A stretch of 64,000 bases of DNA from Pampinifervens sp037481935. GTDB lineage: Bacteria > Aquificota > Aquificia > Aquificales > Aquificaceae. Positions 42,447-49,302 of this stretch are shown one piece after another. Position numbers and translations under genes: made by a program. The stretch spans positions 1 to 64,000 of the forward strand of contig NZ_JBJXCT010000008.1 of the NCBI RefSeq assembly GCF_046159715.1, written 5' to 3'. The notes beneath the pieces were generated by a model. It was given only the letters and a program-made list of their open reading frames with translations, had not been told where the DNA came from and searched no databases. Position 1 is the first letter of the stretch. Each line of letters opens with the position of its first letter.

Positions 42447-42467
42447 TTTTGCAGAAATTCTGCAACA
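42447..42467 (+). repeat. Prophage end repeat, copy 1 (likely transposase site R1)
   Basis: TTTTGCAGAAATTCTGCAAC plus A, five bases inside the proposed phage end. It matches copy 3 at 20 of 21 bases. Confidence 0.75.
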
Positions 42468-42479
42468 ACCCTCTTGTTT

Positions 42480-42515
42480 GCGGGACATAGCGGGACATAA
42501 TGGGACATAGCGGGA
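42480..42515 (+). repeat. Short tandem repeat of GCGGGACATA
   Basis: Ten-base units: GCGGGACATA, GCGGGACATA, ATGGGACATA, then GCGGGA. It lies between end repeats 1 and 2; the ten-base period puts every copy on one face of the helix. Confidence 0.75.
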
Positions 42516-42543
42516 AAGCCTTAATTATCAAGCACTTGAAAGC

Positions 42544-42563
42544 AATGTTAATATAATCTGCTG
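42544..42563 (-). repeat. GCAGATTATATTAACA repeat, copy 1 (inverted)
   Basis: On the minus strand CAGCAGATTATATTAACATT, matching the two plus-strand copies at 42744 and 42812. Confidence 0.6.
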
Positions 42564-42567
42564 AGGC

Positions 42568-42588
42568 TGTTGCAGAATTTTTGAAAAA
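42568..42588 (-). repeat. Prophage end repeat, copy 2 (inverted, likely R2)
   Basis: Minus strand TTTTTCAAAAATTCTGCAAC plus A; differs from copy 3 at one base. About 120 bases from copy 1. Confidence 0.75.
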
Positions 42589-42660
42589 TTTTGAGAGTGT
42601 GTGGGGGTGTTGCAAGTATATTTCTAAGTATAGGTTTTTCCGTTGTTTTTAGAAGTGGAG

Positions 42661-42681
42661 TTTTTCAGAAATTCTGCAACA
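42661..42681 (+). repeat. Prophage end repeat, copy 3 (likely R3)
   Basis: TTTTTCAGAAATTCTGCAAC plus A, 214 bases from copy 1 and in the same orientation. Three sites in roughly 240 bases recalls the R1-R3 layout of Mu's right end, though with wider spacing. Confidence 0.75.
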
Positions 42682-42743
42682 CTCCCGCATTTTCTGAAAG
42701 CCTTGCTATTCCTTACTTTTCTGCTTTCTATGACTTTTTTAGG

Positions 42744-42765
42744 TCTGGCAGATTATATTAACAAT
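42744..42765 (+). repeat. GCAGATTATATTAACA repeat, copy 2
   Basis: TCTGGCAGATTATATTAACA followed by AT; identical to copy 3 over 22 bases. Confidence 0.7.
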
Positions 42766-42811
42766 TTCACAAAAGCTTTGTCTCTCAAGGATTTTAGAAA
42801 GTGAGGCTGTC

Positions 42812-42833
42812 TCTGGCAGATTATATTAACAAT
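42812..42833 (+). repeat. GCAGATTATATTAACA repeat, copy 3
   Basis: The same 22 bases as copy 2, 68 bases away in the same orientation, just before the late-operon terminator. Confidence 0.7.
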
Positions 42834-42844
42834 CTCAAAGAATA

Positions 42845-42866
42845 CAAAAAAGTCGCACAATGCGAC
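42845..42866 (-). terminator. Rho-independent terminator of the phage late operon
   Basis: Minus strand GTCGCA-TTG-TGCGAC, a perfect six-pair stem, followed directly by seven T (complement of 42845-42851). It lies 140 bases past the tail-fibre stop. Confidence 0.85.
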
Positions 42867-42879
42867 AAATTTGTATTTT

Positions 42880-42971
42880 CCCTCCCCCCACCAACCCCCC
42901 CTCTCGCATTCTCAAAGATTATGCAAAATTACAATCATTGCAAAAATGCATATTCTCCCTCCCACCCTCTC
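42880..42971 (-). other. G-rich tracts in the late-operon 3' UTR (possible quadruplex)
   Basis: On the minus strand two blocks: GAGAGGGGGGGTTGGTGGGG then GGAGGG (about 42880-42902), and GAGGGTGGGAGGGAG (about 42956-42971). The G runs (three or more G each) could stack in RNA or single-stranded DNA. No gene is seen in 42391-43006 apart from the HEPN remnant. Confidence 0.5.
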
Positions 42972-43006
42972 GTGAGGCTCTGTGGTCAAAAATCCGACCC
43001 CATCTG

Positions 43007-43711
43007 CTATTTTATTTTCTGACCGTTGAACCATATGCCGTCATTTCTTACTATAAGAACAGCATAACCACTTGAGTCATAGAAAGCCAGACCGTTGCCA
43101 GAGGGGGCTATACTCCAGCCGTTTGGAAACACGATATGAGGTGATCTGAAATAGTAGTGCACTATACAGCTATATATATGAGCTTCATACGACACATTTA
43201 TGTTCGTGGTATTGATGTTGGATGAAGACAGTGAGCTACTTGCATTAAGATTGTTTACAGAAAGTGTCTGTGCGGTAATATTGTTTACAGAAAGTGTCTG
43301 TGCGGTAATATTGCTTGAAGATACGTTCTGTGAGCTAATGTTATCTATCGATGCTGTCTGTGAGCTAATGTTATCTATCGATGCTGTGTCTGTCTGCATA
43401 CTTTCACATATAATCGTTTGAGTTTGTATCTGCTGACCTGATATGTTTTCTGTGGAAACCTCCCGACTCTGCAGGCTATCCGCTTGCACATTTTCAGCAG
43501 ACACCACCTTTGTGTAAAGCGCCTCCCATCTGTTATTTTCTAAACCAAGCGTTGCTTGCGGTATTGGAAGTATTGTTGACATGATTGACAATGCGTTGCA
43601 GTCTATATGATGACAGAAGACCGTATCCCACCTTCTGCCATCCTCTCCAAGTTTACTGTTTCCCGAGGGCTTTATATTTTTTGTTTCTGCGTCTACGTTT
43701 ATTTTAAGCAT
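43007..43711 (-). CDS. Phage tail fibre/spike-like repeat protein
   Basis: 234 residues. N-terminal part (residues 1-60) then a Ser/Asn/Thr/Gln-rich repeat (N-I-T-A-Q-T-L-S-V-N twice, T-A-S-I-D-N-I-S-S-Q twice), as in triple beta-helix fibres, and a C-terminal knob (I-V-F-P-N-G-W-S-I-A-P-S-G-N-G). Last gene of the phage late region, after baseplate protein V. In DNA the repeats are 30-bp exact or near-exact tandem copies (43251-43310 and 43331-43390). Receptor-binding role is inferred from position and repeats. Confidence 0.7.
   Translation of the reverse strand: MLKINVDAETKNIKPSGNSKLGEDGRRWDTVFCHHIDCNALSIMSTILPIPQATLGLENNRWEALYTKVVSAENVQADSLQSREVSTENISGQQIQTQTIICESMQTDTASIDNISSQTASIDNISSQNVSSSNITAQTLSVNNITAQTLSVNNLNASSSLSSSNINTTNINVSYEAHIYSCIVHYYFRSPHIVFPNGWSIAPSGNGLAFYDSSGYAVLIVRNDGIWFNGQKIK
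43251..43310. repeat. 30-bp tandem repeat x2 in the tail-fibre gene
   Basis: TTGTTTACAGAAAGTGTCTG plus ten bases, two exact copies back to back; each unit is ten codons, so slippage would keep the frame. Confidence 0.85.
43331..43390. repeat. Second 30-bp tandem repeat x2 in the tail-fibre gene
   Basis: TGAGCTAATGTTATCTATCG plus ten bases, two copies differing by three bases at the end. Also ten codons each. Confidence 0.8.
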
Positions 43712-43714
43712 CTC

Positions 43715-44158
43715 TTAACCTCCTATTGTAATTTCACTGCCAGCTATTTTTGTAGTCTCTCCTGCGACTACTGTTACGGTTTCTCCTGTGACAACAACTT
43801 CTGTAGCTTTTATCTCTACCTTGCCGGTGACGTGTATCTTGAGGTTGTGTGAAGTTCTGTCATACTCTATCCTTGTGCCGTCTTTAAACTCTATTACAAA
43901 CTTGTCTCTTGTTTGTGAAGGTGGTTTATCTTTGTCGTTGTAGATGCTTCCAAGCACAAAGCCCGTATCCCAGTCGTCTTCATAAAAGCCACAGACAACA
44001 AGCTCGCCTATATCTGGTAGCCAGTAGTGTTTGTCGTGTTGTGTCTTTTGATGGACTACTGGGAGCCAGTAGGTTATGACTGCATCTGCGTCTTCTATCT
44101 GCACTCTGACTTTTGCGTTTTTGTCGTCAACTTCCACTACCTTGCCAACTCTTATCAT
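43715..44158 (-). CDS. Baseplate assembly protein V (spike)
   Basis: Start at ATG 44158 (overlap ATGA with the upstream stop), 147 residues. OB-like first half (V-G-K-V-V-E-V-D-D, W-L-P-V-V-H-Q-K-T, L-P-D-I-G-E-L-V-V-C-G-F near residue 70, G-F-V-L-G-S-I-Y-N near 84), then a beta-helical spike with V-T-G-E-T-V-T-V-V-A-G repeats. P2 gpV/Mu gp45 type; punctures the envelope. Confidence 0.88.
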   Translation of the reverse strand: MIRVGKVVEVDDKNAKVRVQIEDADAVITYWLPVVHQKTQHDKHYWLPDIGELVVCGFYEDDWDTGFVLGSIYNDKDKPPSQTRDKFVIEFKDGTRIEYDRTSHNLKIHVTGKVEIKATEVVVTGETVTVVAGETTKIAGSEITIGG

Positions 44159-45147
44159 TTTTTCTCTCCAGGTGCAAGTAATAGCTCTAATTCTGTAATA
44201 TAGCCATCTCTGGTAATCGTGTGTGTGGCACATTGGATGTAATACTGTCTGTCAAATCTACCAAAGCCAGATATTTCCACCCATTCTCCTGCGTGAAGTT
44301 CTGGAATGCCTACGCACTCTACCCTTGCCTGTAGTTCTTTCATGTCATTGAGTGTTGCTTGCTTTTTGGCTATGGTCTCTGCCTGTCTCTGGTTCTCTAC
44401 TCTCCGGTTTATCTTCTGTGTGTCTCCACTTTTGACTTTACTCTGTTTTTTGTCCTGTGTTGTCTCTTTCTTATTCGGGTCAAGATAGATTACTTCAGAG
44501 GTTTGTTCATACAGGCTTGAGACTTCAAAGCTGGCAGAGATGATGTTGTCTCTGGTGAGTTTGTAGATGCCTACCGGCTCTTCAGGATCTATTATCACAA
44601 GCCTTTTGTTTGATACTTTACATGTTTTACCGTAGAGCCTGCAGAGTTCTGCGAGAAACTCAAGGTCTCTTTTTTGGTTCTGAGTAAGCCTGGTGAATTG
44701 AATGTCCTCGCCCTTGAAGTGTAGACTGTAGCCGTGTCTCTGGGCTATCTCTTCTGCTATTTGTTTTAGGGTTTTGTTCTCAAAGGCGGTTGTCTTTATG
44801 GTGCGATAACTTGATTTTACATCTTTTGCAAGGGCTTTGATGGTAAATGTGTCTCCATCTCTGCTGACTGAGTAGGTGTAGCTGTCTATGAAAAACACGC
44901 CTGCGTTTCTGATCCTATCTGTGTAGCCGAATTTGACTTTCAGGGCTGAGCCTCTTGCTGGTGGATTTTCTCTGAAAAAGCCTTCTGGGTCATGCAGTTC
45001 TATCTCTATGTCATCGCTCTCTTGCTTTTGTAGTCCGTCGTTGTCAATATATCTGAAAGAAATGAGAAAGGGTGTTATATGTGTGGTGATATCTGTGTTA
45101 TTTAACTCCACATACAGATATGGCTGTGGCACTAATCTGTCTGCCAT
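44155..45147 (-). CDS. Baseplate hub protein D (P2 gpD-like)
   Basis: 330 residues. Begins with a tail-like strand region (P-Y-L-Y-V-E-L-N-N-T-D-I-T-T), I-E-L-H-D-P-E-G near residue 48, a central domain with L-T-Q-N-Q-K-R-D-L-E-F-L-A-E-L-C near 155, and the end A-G-E-W-V-E-I-S-G-F-G-R-F. Known as late control protein D; in P2 it is the hub on which the tube sits. Overlaps gpX by 16 bases. Confidence 0.88.
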   Translation of the reverse strand: MADRLVPQPYLYVELNNTDITTHITPFLISFRYIDNDGLQKQESDDIEIELHDPEGFFRENPPARGSALKVKFGYTDRIRNAGVFFIDSYTYSVSRDGDTFTIKALAKDVKSSYRTIKTTAFENKTLKQIAEEIAQRHGYSLHFKGEDIQFTRLTQNQKRDLEFLAELCRLYGKTCKVSNKRLVIIDPEEPVGIYKLTRDNIISASFEVSSLYEQTSEVIYLDPNKKETTQDKKQSKVKSGDTQKINRRVENQRQAETIAKKQATLNDMKELQARVECVGIPELHAGEWVEISGFGRFDRQYYIQCATHTITRDGYITELELLLAPGEKK

Positions 45148-45338
45148 GGCGGTGCTACCTCGGTAATATCTTCTTCATATTCAAGCTCTGGCACTGTTAA
45201 CTCTATGCCCGCTGGAAGCACTGGCATGTGGCTGTATTGTGGGTTGTATAGCAGGAGAGCATCATAGACATATGGGTCTCCATAGAGCCTGTATGCTATC
45301 AAATCCCATCTGTCTCCATCTTTTGTGATGTATCTCAT
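45132..45338 (-). CDS. Tail protein X (LysM-like)
   Basis: 68 residues: T-K-D-G-D-R-W-D-L-I-A-Y-R-L-Y-G near residue 5, and L-L-L-Y-N-P-Q-Y near 28, then L-P-A-G-I-E-L-T-V-P. This is the small LysM-like protein X of P2/Mu tails. Sits between U and D in the P2 order. Confidence 0.88.
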   Translation of the reverse strand: MRYITKDGDRWDLIAYRLYGDPYVYDALLLYNPQYSHMPVLPAGIELTVPELEYEEDITEVAPPWQTD

Positions 45339-45826
45339 TTTGTGGCTCCTTCTCTGGTGATTAGGGCTTTAGGTTGTTGTCTGGTCTGTGTCTGGCTATT
45401 GGTTTTCTTTTGTCTGGCTTGTTGTCTTCTTGCGTTCTGTGTTTTTTGTAGCTCTTTCTTTGTAAATTCGGTAAGCTCCAGGGTAAGTTCTATAGCTACA
45501 GGTTGTCCATGCACGTTGGTCTGCGTGTATTCTGCGCTTATACGGTCTATAACAAATTCTCCGAGCACTTGCTGGGCTATTATGAGTTTCTGGGGCTCGC
45601 CTTTTTCTGCAAGTTCTTTGAGCTTCTGGTATGCAGACTGAGGGTCTCCCAACATCCAGTGGAGCTTGAGCTTGAGGTTTATTTTTCTGAGCTCTTTACC
45701 AAACCATTGCGTTGTGGACGGTGGTTGTATGGTCTGGGGTCGTGCATAGATGTAACTATTGTCTTCTGTGTGTGCGTAGTATTGATGCACTTCAAAAATC
45801 ACATCTCCAAGTGAGCCGTATTGCAT
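45335..45826 (-). CDS. Tail protein U (P2 gpU-like)
   Basis: 163 residues. Start M-Q-Y-G-S-L-G-D-V-I-F-E, then L-H-W-M-L-G-D-P-Q near residue 55, and the hydrophobic-alternating I-E-L-T-L-E-L-T-E-F near 113, then a basic Gln/Lys-rich tail. P2 gpU-like proteins act at the tail-baseplate or terminator region. Order U-X-D matches P2. Confidence 0.82.
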   Translation of the reverse strand: MQYGSLGDVIFEVHQYYAHTEDNSYIYARPQTIQPPSTTQWFGKELRKINLKLKLHWMLGDPQSAYQKLKELAEKGEPQKLIIAQQVLGEFVIDRISAEYTQTNVHGQPVAIELTLELTEFTKKELQKTQNARRQQARQKKTNSQTQTRQQPKALITREGATK

Positions 45827-47988
45827 TAGTATCTCCTCCTGAAGTGTTCGTTTTCTATGCGTCTGAGGACTTCTCTTATCTGTTTTTCCAGCTCAATGGC
45901 AACGTCTTTGCTATGTGCGTTTATGGTGATGTTTATGTGGAAGTTTCCTGAGGATGCCATAGCGGGCTTTCCTGATATGCCTGTGGCGCTCTGAAGTGTG
46001 TGTCTCATAGCATTCACAAGTGGCGTGGGTTTTATACTCTCTGCTATGGTCTCCACAAGCCTTATCCTGTGAATGTCTCTGAGTGGTCCTTCCTTTGCCG
46101 GGCTGAATGGTAGCATGTTTCTTATCTTCTGCACGATTTCTCTGAAGGCTTCCACTGGCTTGTTTGATAGTGATTTTATGCCCTGCCATAGTGTGCTGAC
46201 AAGCCTTGCACCTGCATCAAAGAGGTTAACCCCAAAGAGCTTTTTCACAAGATTGTTAACCGCTACGATTATCTGATAGAAGGGGTTTACAGACATTAAA
46301 AAGCTTGCGAGTCTCTGCCAGTTTTGTTTAAGCCAGTTCCATGCTGATGTCAAAAGTCTTGTCACTCTGTCCCAGTTTTTCCACAGAAGCCATGCGATGC
46401 CGGCAAGGGCAGAGACTATGGCTATTATTGCAAGTCCAACTGGGTTAAAGGCTACGAGAGATAGCATAGCAACTCTTGCAAAGAGGATTGCTCCTTTCAG
46501 CACGTTGAAGGCTATTGCAAGTGCTTTAATCACAGTTCCTACAACAGACAGGATGCCCATGGAAAAGCTTATGAGCTTGAGAAAAGAGGCAAGCACTAAA
46601 GAGACTGTCCCTATTACAGCTCCGAACACCGCAAGCCCTGCTATGGGGTAGGCTATGGCTTTTGCAAGGCTCTGGTTTTTCTGTATCCATTCTATTATTG
46701 GCCCAAGCACGTTGTTGTTGATGGTGTCAAATATATTTTTGAGAGGCTCTGCAAAGAGAGAGCCTGCCACTCCCATAAGGCTCTCAAGGGTGCCAAAGAA
46801 GGACTCTTTGACGTTTTTCCACGTGTTCATGGTTTTGTTTATTCTGTCCTGAAGGCTTGCCTGTTCGTCCATTGCCTTGCGCATGCCCTCAATTCCTGTA
46901 AAGCCTCCTTCTTCTATCTGCTTTCTAAGTTTTTGATATTCTTCAGGGTCCATAGTGTTTTTTAGGGCTTCGAGGTAAGCCAGAGCTTCTTCTTTGTTCT
47001 TTGCAAGCAAGGCGGACACTGCACGCATACCTTCGTCGTCAAAGAGTTGTTTCATCACTTGCATCCTCTTGAGTGGGTCTTGCACTTTCTCAAGCTCTTG
47101 TCTTAAGGCAATAAGAAACTCTTCAAGCTTAAAGCCCTCTTCTGTCATGAAGTCTTTTGCCCGAAGGGAAATCTGCACACCCTTCAGTTTTTGCACATTT
47201 TCGTCAAAGCTCATTATTCCTTTAAACATGCCTGCTATGGCAGTTCCTGCGGTCTCACCCTCCAGTCCTACCTGCCTAAGCGTGCCGAGCAGGGGAAACA
47301 TGAGATCTACCGCTTTCATGCCTGTTATTCCAAGTTGTTGCAGGTAGTTCGAGAAGTATTTTGTTGAGTAGGCTATATCAGAAAGCTCCATCCCTGATGC
47401 AAATTTTAGTCTCTGTAGTTGGTCTATGAATTGAGTAAACTGCTTTGGGTCTATTTTGAAAGCGTTTGCAAACTTTGTTGCCATGTCTGCCATCTTTCTG
47501 GGGTCTGCTTCGTCCTTGAAAAGCACCCATGCCTTTGCAGTGCCTTCCAGTATCCCTCCTGCGATGTCTTTTGCGGAAAGCCCTCCAGATTTAAGCGCGG
47601 TAGACATTTCATAAAAATCCTTTGTGGCACCCGGCAGTTCAGCTCCGAGTTTTTCCACCTGCTTTGTTATTTTTTCTAACTCTTCAGGCAGTCCCGTTTT
47701 TGTCATAAAAGCAACTTCCATACGCACCCGTGCATCTTCAAGCTCCTCAAAGGAGTTCATAGCCTTCGTAAGAGTTGCCAGAGGCATGGCTACTGCCTGC
47801 GCAGACTTGAGAGAGATGTCCTCAAGTTTCTCGCTGAAGTTATGTATGCTTTCCTGCAGTTCTCTGAATTTGCCTTTTGTCTGCTCTACGTTTTTTGCCA
47901 GTTCTCTGACCGCCTGCGTCGCCTGGAAAAGTCCTCTGGTAGCGTTGTCCACAAGTTGCAGGCTTATAGCAATGGCAAAGCTTTCCAT
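45826..47988 (-). CDS. Tail tape measure protein
   Basis: 720 residues. N-terminal coiled coil (V-R-E-L-A-K-N-V-E-Q-T near residue 25), the TP901-type core (G-M-E-L-S-D-I-A-Y-S-T-K near 195, F-P-L-L-G-T-L-R-Q-V-G near 225), several hydrophobic helices near 445-545, and a C-terminal part with F-S-P-A-K-E-G-P-L near 632. Length predicts a tail of roughly 100 nm, if a residue spans 1.5 angstrom. Overlaps U by one base. Confidence 0.92.
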   Translation of the reverse strand: MESFAIAISLQLVDNATRGLFQATQAVRELAKNVEQTKGKFRELQESIHNFSEKLEDISLKSAQAVAMPLATLTKAMNSFEELEDARVRMEVAFMTKTGLPEELEKITKQVEKLGAELPGATKDFYEMSTALKSGGLSAKDIAGGILEGTAKAWVLFKDEADPRKMADMATKFANAFKIDPKQFTQFIDQLQRLKFASGMELSDIAYSTKYFSNYLQQLGITGMKAVDLMFPLLGTLRQVGLEGETAGTAIAGMFKGIMSFDENVQKLKGVQISLRAKDFMTEEGFKLEEFLIALRQELEKVQDPLKRMQVMKQLFDDEGMRAVSALLAKNKEEALAYLEALKNTMDPEEYQKLRKQIEEGGFTGIEGMRKAMDEQASLQDRINKTMNTWKNVKESFFGTLESLMGVAGSLFAEPLKNIFDTINNNVLGPIIEWIQKNQSLAKAIAYPIAGLAVFGAVIGTVSLVLASFLKLISFSMGILSVVGTVIKALAIAFNVLKGAILFARVAMLSLVAFNPVGLAIIAIVSALAGIAWLLWKNWDRVTRLLTSAWNWLKQNWQRLASFLMSVNPFYQIIVAVNNLVKKLFGVNLFDAGARLVSTLWQGIKSLSNKPVEAFREIVQKIRNMLPFSPAKEGPLRDIHRIRLVETIAESIKPTPLVNAMRHTLQSATGISGKPAMASSGNFHINITINAHSKDVAIELEKQIREVLRRIENEHFRRRY

Positions 47989-47996
47989 TTCCTGCC

Positions 47997-48167
47997 TCAG
48001 TGGAATATGTTATATGTATGGTCTGGCTTGGACTGGTAGCACTTCTTTATTTTCTCTTCCCCGCCTTTTTTGCCCTCTATGTCCTGCTTGCACCTCTTTT
48101 CTATGTTCTGCTCTTTGCCTTTCTGGTTTACCTTGCTGTGTGGGGAATTCTGCGCTTTGTCAATCAT
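47997..48167 (-). CDS. Possible small basic protein between tail chaperone and tape measure
   Basis: ATG 48167 overlaps the end of the chaperone extension (ATGATTGA). It encodes 56 highly charged residues (M-I-D-K-A-Q-N-S-P, Q-N-I-E-K-R-C-K-Q-D-I-E-G-K) and ends nine bases before the tape-measure start. The plus strand carries a hydrophobic frame over the same bases; I favour this strand because of operon continuity, with low confidence. Confidence 0.3.
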   Translation of the reverse strand: MIDKAQNSPHSKVNQKGKEQNIEKRCKQDIEGKKGGEEKIKKCYQSKPDHTYNIFH

Positions 48168-48279
48168 CGTCGTCAGCAGAGAGCTCTTCGTAAAATTGTT
48201 CAAGACTACGTAGCCAGAAGGAGAGCTGAGATATCCGCATCCTACAAAGCTCCTCATAGCTAAAGCCGTGTTTCATCAT
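48160..48279 (-). CDS. Tail assembly chaperone, -1 extension (E')
   Basis: In the -1 frame relative to E, the sequence runs M-M-K-H-G-F-S-Y-E-E-L-C-R-M then R-I-S-Q-L-S-F-W-L-R-S-L-E-Q and ends A-D-D-D-D TGA. The Y-E-E-L plus Trp-rich helix is the family E' pattern. It can be joined to E by a -1 slip at CCCAAAAG or begun at ATG 48279, which overlaps the E stop (ATGA). Confidence 0.75.
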   Translation of the reverse strand: MMKHGFSYEELCRMRISQLSFWLRSLEQFYEELSADDDD

Positions 48280-48533
48280 GCTGAGGATGGCTTTTGGGCT
48301 TGGAAAGGGCTTACCAGTTTTCCCACCTCGTTGAGCAGTGTAAGGGCGTCTGCTATGGGCATGTTTTCAAGCTCATCCTCGCTCATGGGTTTGCCATCTA
48401 TCTCCACAAGCCTTACAGTTAGCAGTTTTATTATCTCGTTCTGGCTATTGGCATGCTCCATAGCCCAGAAAAGGTCTTTACCTTTCCCTTCTTTTATCCT
48501 TGCGGTTCTCCCGTCAGAAAGCTTTATCTCCAT
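48276..48533 (-). CDS. Tail assembly chaperone (E/gp41-like)
   Basis: 85 residues: M-E-I-K-L-S-D-G-R-T, D-L-F-W-A-M-E-H-A near residue 20, I-K-L-L-T-V-R-L-V-E-I-D-G-K near 35, and L-T-L-L-N-E-V-G-K-L near 67. The Phage_TAC E/41 family, which prepares the tape measure for tail tube assembly. The stop TGA at 48278 is flanked by the -1 frame described in the next entry. Confidence 0.82.
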   Translation of the reverse strand: MEIKLSDGRTARIKEGKGKDLFWAMEHANSQNEIIKLLTVRLVEIDGKPMSEDELENMPIADALTLLNEVGKLVSPFQAQKPSSA

Positions 48534-48535
48534 GC

Positions 48536-49048
48536 TTAACCTCCAAGAGCCTGTCTGTATTCAGATAGCTTGTCCTCGCCGTTGACTTTGAGGATGTTGT
48601 TAAACACATCTATCTCGTAGATCTCTTTGTCATCTACCTCAAGCTTGTAGTAGATGACTGCCATACTTGCCTCCGCCTCTGCATTGTCGCCTTTTTTTAA
48701 CTTGCCTGTGTCAAACTCTTTGAAGTAGCCTTTTATCTCTGCTCTGAGTGGTTTGACGGTCACGCCGTGCTGGTCGTAAACCTGCACAGTCGCTCTTACT
48801 ATCACCGTGTGCACTTTTGTGGGGTCTGATGCGTAAGCTATGAAGTCAGGGTATACGCTGTTAAACTTTATGCGTGCCTCCATCTTGTCCACTATGGTAT
48901 GTAGCTCTGTTTCTCCCACAAGCCCAAGAGCCTTCAGCTCTGTGGTTTTATACTTTACCTTTGGAAGGTCTACCTCCTCTGCACGGGCTATGAAGTCTGT
49001 GCCGTCTATCCATACCCTTGCGTTTGTGACTCTGTTGATGCTGATCAT
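48536..49048 (-). CDS. Contractile tail tube protein (FII-like)
   Basis: 170 residues. V-D-L-P-K-V-K-Y-K-T-T-E-L-K near residue 27 and A-E-I-K-G-Y-F-K-E-F-D near 103 and G-D-N-A-E-A-E-A-S-M near 120 fit the P2 FII tube family. Just upstream of E in the phage order and downstream of the sheath, as in P2. Confidence 0.87.
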   Translation of the reverse strand: MISINRVTNARVWIDGTDFIARAEEVDLPKVKYKTTELKALGLVGETELHTIVDKMEARIKFNSVYPDFIAYASDPTKVHTVIVRATVQVYDQHGVTVKPLRAEIKGYFKEFDTGKLKKGDNAEAEASMAVIYYKLEVDDKEIYEIDVFNNILKVNGEDKLSEYRQALGG

Positions 49049-49299
49049 GAGAGCACCCCCAGTTTTGCTTTTAGTTCTGATTGTTCTTTCAATAGCTCTG
49101 AGCTTCTATAAAGGTTCTGGAGAAGCCTTGAGTTAAGCTCCTGAAGTTCTGCGGTCTTTGCGGTCAGGGTGGGCAGGAAGCTTTGTGGGTCAAGGACATA
49201 AGCCTTCTCTTTTATGCTCTTTATGAGCTCCTCTCTTTCCCTTCTGAGAGCTTCAAGCTCCTCTCCTATGTCGTAAAGCCTTGCCTTTAACTCAACCAT
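49045..49299 (-). CDS. Coiled-coil phage protein, unknown
   Basis: 84 residues with a long amphipathic helix (L-E-A-L-R-R-E-R-E-E-L-I-K-S near residue 14) and a second one (A-E-L-Q-E-L-N-S-R-L-L-Q near 49). Between sheath and tube genes, so probably a tail structural or assembly helper. Overlaps the tube gene by four bases. Confidence 0.6.
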   Translation of the reverse strand: MVELKARLYDIGEELEALRREREELIKSIKEKAYVLDPQSFLPTLTAKTAELQELNSRLLQNLYRSSELLKEQSELKAKLGVLS

Positions 49300-49302
49300 G
49301 TT

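Noticed and set aside
42544..42563. TATAAT inside the 20-22-bp repeats as promoters
   Set aside because: No -35 box at proper distance in any copy, and no gene follows in the right direction.
42801..43075. Plus-strand frames in the prophage end region
   Set aside because: They cover the terminator, repeats and C-rich tracts and translate to low-complexity Pro/Ser; treated as noncoding.
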